This document shows positions 6,528 through 9,441 of a DNA stretch of 9,441 bases, in pieces. The stretch covers positions 1 through 9,441 of the forward strand of contig JAISPY010000192.1 in the NCBI GenBank assembly GCA_031274565.1. The letters run 5' to 3'. Source of the DNA: Treponema sp. (GTDB lineage: Bacteria; Spirochaetota; Spirochaetia; Treponematales; Breznakiellaceae). How positions within the stretch are numbered: position 1 is the first letter of the stretch; every line of letters begins with the position of its first letter. The notes beneath the pieces are model-generated. The model did not search any database and was not told the origin of the DNA. It worked only from the letters and a program-made list of their open reading frames with translations. The translations under genes were made by a program, and so were the position numbers.

Positions 6528-7976
6528 ATGTTTAAAGAGATGTTTAAAGAAGCCTTATCCTATGATGATGTGCTCCTCTTACCGGGGTATTCTGAGATAC
6601 TCCCGAAAGACTGTGCGGTGCGTACCTGCTTGTGTGCTGAAGTGGCCTTGCAGGTACCCATTGTTTCTTCGGCCATGGATACGGTAACCGAAGAGCAGCT
6701 TGCCATCGCCCTGGCCCTGGAAGGAGGATCCGGGGTCATTCACCGGAACCTCAGTCCTGAAGAACAGGCGCATCAGGTGGCCCATGTGAAGCGTTACCTC
6801 AACTGGATCATCGACTCCCCGGTTACCCTGGGGGAGGATGCTCGGATCCGGGATGTCAAACAGATGATGGATCGGTACAAGGTCTCGGGTATGCCGGTGG
6901 TGGCTCCAGATGGAAAGCTTTTGGGGATCATCACCAGCCGGGATCTCCGGTTCTGCCGGGATGACGGCCTTTTGGTAACCCAGGTGATGACCCGGCAGGT
7001 GGTGGTGGAACAGGGGGAACCTTCCGAGTCCAGCGCACGGGAGAAATTCGACCGGCACCGGATCGAGAAGTTACCGGTGGTGGATGCCGCAGGCCGGCTC
7101 ACCGGTCTCATCACGGTCAAGGACATGGAAAAACATGATAAGTTCCCCCGGGCTGCGACGGATAAGGCGGGCCGGCTCATTGTGGGCGCTGCGGTTTCTC
7201 CCCAGGATTACCTGGTCAGGCTCCCGTTGCTCAAAAGCGCCAAGGTTGATTATGTGGTACTCGATACTGCCCACGGGGATTCCAAGAGCGTGATGGAAGC
7301 GGTACGGGGTATCAAGGACCAGTTCCAGGTACCGGTTATCGGCGGGAACGCGGCTACCAAGGAGGCAACCCGTAGACTCATCGAGGCCGGGTCTGACGCG
7401 GTTAAGGTGGGCATTGGTCCGGGTTCGATCTGCACCACCCGGATCGTGGCGGGGATTGGGGTGCCGCAGTTTACCGCGGTATGGGAATGTGCGGAAGAAG
7501 CCGCCAAATCAGGAATTCCGGTCATTGCGGACGGGGGGATCAAGTTCTCCGGGGACATCACCAAGGCCATTGCCGCAGGGGCCAATGCGGTCATGATCGG
7601 CAGCCTTTTCGCAGGACTCAAAGAGGCTCCAGGTCGGGAGATCATCTTTGACGGCCGCATTTACAAGGAATACCGGGGTATGGGCAGCATGGGCGCCCTC
7701 AATGCAGGCGGTGGGGATCGCTATCAGATAGGCAAAGACGAGCAGCCGGTTCCCGAAGGCATCGAAGGCCGGGTTCCTTACAAGGGAGAACTGCGGGATT
7801 ATCTCATCCAACTGGTATCAGGCTTGCAAAAGGGCATGGGCTATTGCGGGTGTAAGACCATTGAAGAGTTGAAGCGCTACCGTAATTTCGTCAAGATCAC
7901 CGCTGCGGGACTCCGGGAAAGTCATGCCCATGATGTGAGCATCACCCAGGAGGCACCGAACTATACCAGGCTCTGA
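6528..7976 (+). CDS. guaB: Inosine-5'-monophosphate dehydrogenase
   Basis: GuaB oxidises IMP to XMP with NAD+, the committed step to GMP, as a cytosolic tetramer. The 482 residues match the usual 480-490. The TIM barrel opens with EALSYDDVLLLPGYSEILP (8-26). A complete CBS pair occupies about 99-205 (VSGMPVVAPDGKLLGIITSRD, then IEKLPVVDAAGRLTGLITVKD), the usual adenine/guanine nucleotide regulatory module. The catalytic loop GIGPGSICTTR holds C302. D335 in ADGGIK binds the IMP ribose, YRGMGSMGAL (382-391) is the IMP-contacting segment, and VPYKGELRDYL belongs to the C-terminal active-site region. The segment normally reading GGLR is SGLQ here, a mild variation. The ATG at 6528 is preceded by AAAAGGA at good spacing. 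The frame is open further upstream to 6309, but that part overlaps purB and is not coding. It follows purB after 10 bases and is surely co-transcribed. Confidence 0.97.
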   Translation: MFKEMFKEALSYDDVLLLPGYSEILPKDCAVRTCLCAEVALQVPIVSSAMDTVTEEQLAIALALEGGSGVIHRNLSPEEQAHQVAHVKRYLNWIIDSPVTLGEDARIRDVKQMMDRYKVSGMPVVAPDGKLLGIITSRDLRFCRDDGLLVTQVMTRQVVVEQGEPSESSAREKFDRHRIEKLPVVDAAGRLTGLITVKDMEKHDKFPRAATDKAGRLIVGAAVSPQDYLVRLPLLKSAKVDYVVLDTAHGDSKSVMEAVRGIKDQFQVPVIGGNAATKEATRRLIEAGSDAVKVGIGPGSICTTRIVAGIGVPQFTAVWECAEEAAKSGIPVIADGGIKFSGDITKAIAAGANAVMIGSLFAGLKEAPGREIIFDGRIYKEYRGMGSMGALNAGGGDRYQIGKDEQPVPEGIEGRVPYKGELRDYLIQLVSGLQKGMGYCGCKTIEELKRYRNFVKITAAGLRESHAHDVSITQEAPNYTRL

Positions 7977-8005
7977 GGGGTTATAGAAAAAAGTCCCCCG
8001 GATAC

Positions 8006-8022
8006 GGAGCTACGATAGCTCC
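8006..8022. terminator. Hairpin between convergent guaB and the minus-strand frame
   Basis: GGAGCTA (8006-8012) and TAGCTCC (8016-8022) make a perfect 7-bp stem with a CGA loop, 29 bases after the guaB stop and ending in the stop codon of the opposing frame. No T-run follows on the plus strand. On the minus strand six T lie 13 bases beyond the stem (7992-7987). Termination is likely from position, but the element is not canonical. Confidence 0.35.
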
Positions 8023-8393
8023 TAGGAAGCCGCAATCAGGGAGTACGTTCCAGGGGCAGCAGGGGAAAAGAAAAAGGAAGGGCGGGTAAACCCTCCGGGT
8101 TGTAGCCGGTCCAGGGGATTATCCGTCCAGGCATATAAGCTCTTCTCCGGTTCCGCGATTCCCTGGAGGTCCACGATCAACTGGTGGGGACCCTGGAGGT
8201 GAGCAGGTATTCTTCGGGAGGTTCTGTCTTTGGTTATAATCGTTACATACACCGCCGAGGTTTCCTGCTCTCCTAGTACCAGGCCCACGCCGGTGTGATC
8301 GAAGCTCACGATAAGGACGCTTCCCTGCGATGTTATCTGCGGCGGCAGCGGGCCAGGGCTGGTAAGGGCTGCCGCCGAAGAGGAAACAGCCTC
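8022..8393 (-). pseudogene. Start-less frame, probable 3' remnant of a resident gene
   Basis: The frame is open for 123 codons after an in-frame TAG at 8396-8394 and has GC-rich, resident-like codon use. The product looks protein-like, with alternating beta-strand patterns (GSVLIVSFDHTGVGLVLG, SAVYVTIITKD, HQLIVDLQGIA) and ends PGTYSLIAAS. I recognise no family. The only start is a GTG at 8309, which has no ribosome binding site and falls inside what looks like a strand. In the adjacent frame an ATG at 8424 opens MGGHAVNVLIGGCFLF, faintly like a lipoprotein signal, and a single-base shift near 8380 would join it to this frame. Either a frameshift has broken a small lipoprotein gene, or this is a 3' remnant whose 5' end was lost where the AT-rich DNA begins. 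It converges on guaB. Confidence 0.4.
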
Positions 8394-8396
8394 CTA

Positions 8397-8573
8397 TCAA
8401 CACGTTAACGGCATGGCCCCCCATCAACAGTTTAATTGGTGATTGTGATGGAAATGCGGTTTTTTTAGATATTCTTTTCTTGCCGCTTCACGGTTCGTTC
8501 CATTTAATATTCCTATTTCCTATAGTATAAAGAAATAGGATTTCCTCATGCTCTTCTCAACAAGTCATGTTTT
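8397..8573. other. Composition boundary with hairpin and short frame remnant
   Basis: GC content falls sharply from about 8430 onward. TCCTATTTC (8511-8519) and GAAATAGGA (8532-8540) form a perfect 9-bp stem with a 12-base loop, 34 bases past the stop of the AT-rich gene; no T-run follows, so a terminator role is only possible. A 31-codon minus-strand frame (8519-8424), including NREAARKEYLKKPHFHHN, has no start codon and may be a gene remnant. Confidence 0.35.
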
Positions 8574-9146
8574 TTATTTTAATCCTATTAACAATGTTAT
8601 TTCCCCATTCCCCATCCTATTATAGAATGAAAAGGGTAATAATCGATACAATGTTTTAAATCCTATTTCCATTTTTCCAATGGGTATATTTATTCCACCA
8701 TTAATATAGCAAAAATAATTTGTGGTAACATAAAAATTATAACCGCTTTGCCGGGCTGCCTCTTCGGAGAATATTCTATCGATAACTATCAATTCCATCC
8801 CAGCACCAACATACACCCATTTTTGATTAAATGGGTATAAATTTATATCATTGTGTAAATAGAGAATATAATTATTTATATCAATGCCATTAACCGCATA
8901 ATCAGTAATTGTTCCATTATGCATATTAAATGCCAAATCAACATAATAAAATAATGTATCAGAAAATTTTATTTTGTGATATATTCCTCCGATAAACAAA
9001 GGAAAATCATAAAATGAGAGGGGAAATTGCCCATCATTTTCTATTACATATTGTTCATTAGCCACAGGGCCGTATGTTAATCCTATCGAAAATATAGAAA
9101 TAGAAACAAATAATAAAAGACCTACTAAACAAAATGTTTTTTTCAT
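8574..9146 (-). CDS. Secreted AT-rich hypothetical protein, probable small outer-membrane beta-barrel
   Basis: The 190-residue product begins MKKTF and has a hydrophobic core to about residue 22 (CLVGLLLFVSISIFSIG), a clear Sec signal peptide with no lipobox cysteine. The mature part is rich in Tyr, Phe, Asn, Ile and Gly with alternating strand patterns (KWVYVGAGMELIVID, FYVTTNYFCYINGGINIPIG, KMEIGFKTLYRL) and ends GEITLLIGLK. That resembles small outer-membrane barrel proteins, although the last residue is Lys rather than the usual aromatic. No family is recognised and no catalytic motif is seen. The ATG at 9146 has AAGGA at good spacing; an upstream TTG is less likely. It has its own strong promoter. 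GC is near 30% by eye against more than 50% for purB-guaB, and codons are A/T-ended, so it was probably acquired by transfer. Confidence 0.7.
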   Translation of the reverse strand: MKKTFCLVGLLLFVSISIFSIGLTYGPVANEQYVIENDGQFPLSFYDFPLFIGGIYHKIKFSDTLFYYVDLAFNMHNGTITDYAVNGIDINNYILYLHNDINLYPFNQKWVYVGAGMELIVIDRIFSEEAARQSGYNFYVTTNYFCYINGGINIPIGKMEIGFKTLYRLLPFSFYNRMGNGEITLLIGLK

Positions 9147-9164
9147 TTTTGTCCTTTTCAATAA

Positions 9165-9193
9165 ATTTTACCTTTTTATAAATAAAATGTCAA
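9165..9193 (-). promoter_or_regulatory. Near-consensus sigma-70 promoter of the AT-rich gene
   Basis: On the minus strand a perfect TTGACA (9193-9188) is followed by exactly 17 bases and TAAAAT (9170-9165, 5/6 of TATAAT). Transcription would start near 9158, giving a leader of about 12 bases that still contains the AAGGA ribosome binding site. This is the best promoter in the window and predicts strong constitutive expression. Confidence 0.75.
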
Positions 9194-9251
9194 CAAGTTA
9201 TGGTTAAATATTGGTCATAATTTTTGGGGTGTTTGCGCCACAGGTCTGTAT

Positions 9252-9359
9252 GCGTAACACCGTCTTACGGGCGGCTCGGCTGCGTTCCGTAAGGAACGAT
9301 GCTGCGCAAAGCCCTTATTCGCCCCTGACAAAACGTCGTCAACAGCCGGAACGTTAGGC
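9252..9359 (+). repeat. attC-like recombination site (candidate integron element)
   Basis: The segment ends in GTTAGGC (9353-9359), a perfect match to the integron core site GTTRRRY, and begins with GCGTAAC (9252-9258), one mismatch from RYYYAAC. The 108-base length fits attC sites (about 57-141). Between the ends it is strongly self-complementary: CTTACGG/CCGTAAG (9264-9270/9287-9293), CGTTCC/GGAACG (9283-9288/9293-9298), and GGGCG/CGCCC. Inner L boxes match only loosely (CCGTCTT against CAGCCGG) and their spacing to the core sites is shorter than usual. No integrase gene is in the window. A different GC-rich dispersed repeat would also fit. Confidence 0.35.
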
Positions 9360-9441
9360 GAAATTGTCCCTAAAATTGGTGTAAAAAGGGGATAAGCAAG
9401 CCGAAAAGTCATTTTGGGAAAGCCAGTGAAAAGCTCTTGGT
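9360..9441. other. Unassigned right edge
   Basis: The last 82 bases after the attC-like core show no gene start with a ribosome binding site on either strand. If the attC reading is right, they would be the beginning of the next cassette or its flank. Confidence 0.3.

Noticed and set aside
9215..9412. A 65-codon minus-strand frame at the right edge
   Set aside because: It runs through the self-complementary attC-like segment and its translation has no protein-like pattern; non-coding structure explains the bases better.
1..9441. tRNA, rRNA, transposase or integrase genes
   Set aside because: I found no cloverleaf with a T-arm, no conserved rRNA blocks and no transposase or tyrosine recombinase motifs in any frame.

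Overview
The window most resembles a Treponema-type spirochaete of medium GC content (about 50-55% over most of it). The grounds are a cytoplasmic TPR protein translationally coupled to a secreted TPR/beta-propeller protein, an unusual galactokinase homologue next to surE, and an attC-like element (Treponema denticola is known to carry a chromosomal integron). This assignment is inference; no rRNA or other phylogenetic marker is present.

Left half, minus strand (1-4655). Read in the direction of transcription, a compact iron-sulfur flavoprotein gene comes first (4655-4029). After it lies a 401-base non-coding stretch rich in perfect inverted repeats, containing a plausible galK promoter. Next is a galK-surE pair 18 bases apart, then a weak terminator and a new -10 element. 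The run ends with a TPR gene overlapping, ATGA-style, a secreted TPR/NHL propeller gene that leaves the window at base 1.

Middle, plus strand (4656-7976). A 356-base intergenic region carries three related copies of a GC-box-like interspersed repeat and a structured leader. It precedes purB (adenylosuccinate lyase) and guaB (IMP dehydrogenase), separated by 10 bases. They form a purine-nucleotide operon: PurB acts late in IMP synthesis and in the AMP branch, and GuaB commits IMP to GMP.

Right end (7977-9441). A convergent, apparently start-less minus-strand frame with resident base composition abuts a sharply AT-rich island (about 8430-9225, roughly 30% GC by eye). The island holds one gene for a secreted, probably beta-rich envelope protein under a near-consensus sigma-70 promoter. 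Beyond it the composition returns to GC-rich in a strongly self-complementary segment ending in a perfect integron core site (GTTAGGC), a candidate attC. The likely reading is accessory DNA inserted beside a housekeeping operon. The most unusual items are the altered sugar-binding motif of the galactokinase homologue, the palindrome cluster around its promoter, and this AT-rich island with its attC-like edge.
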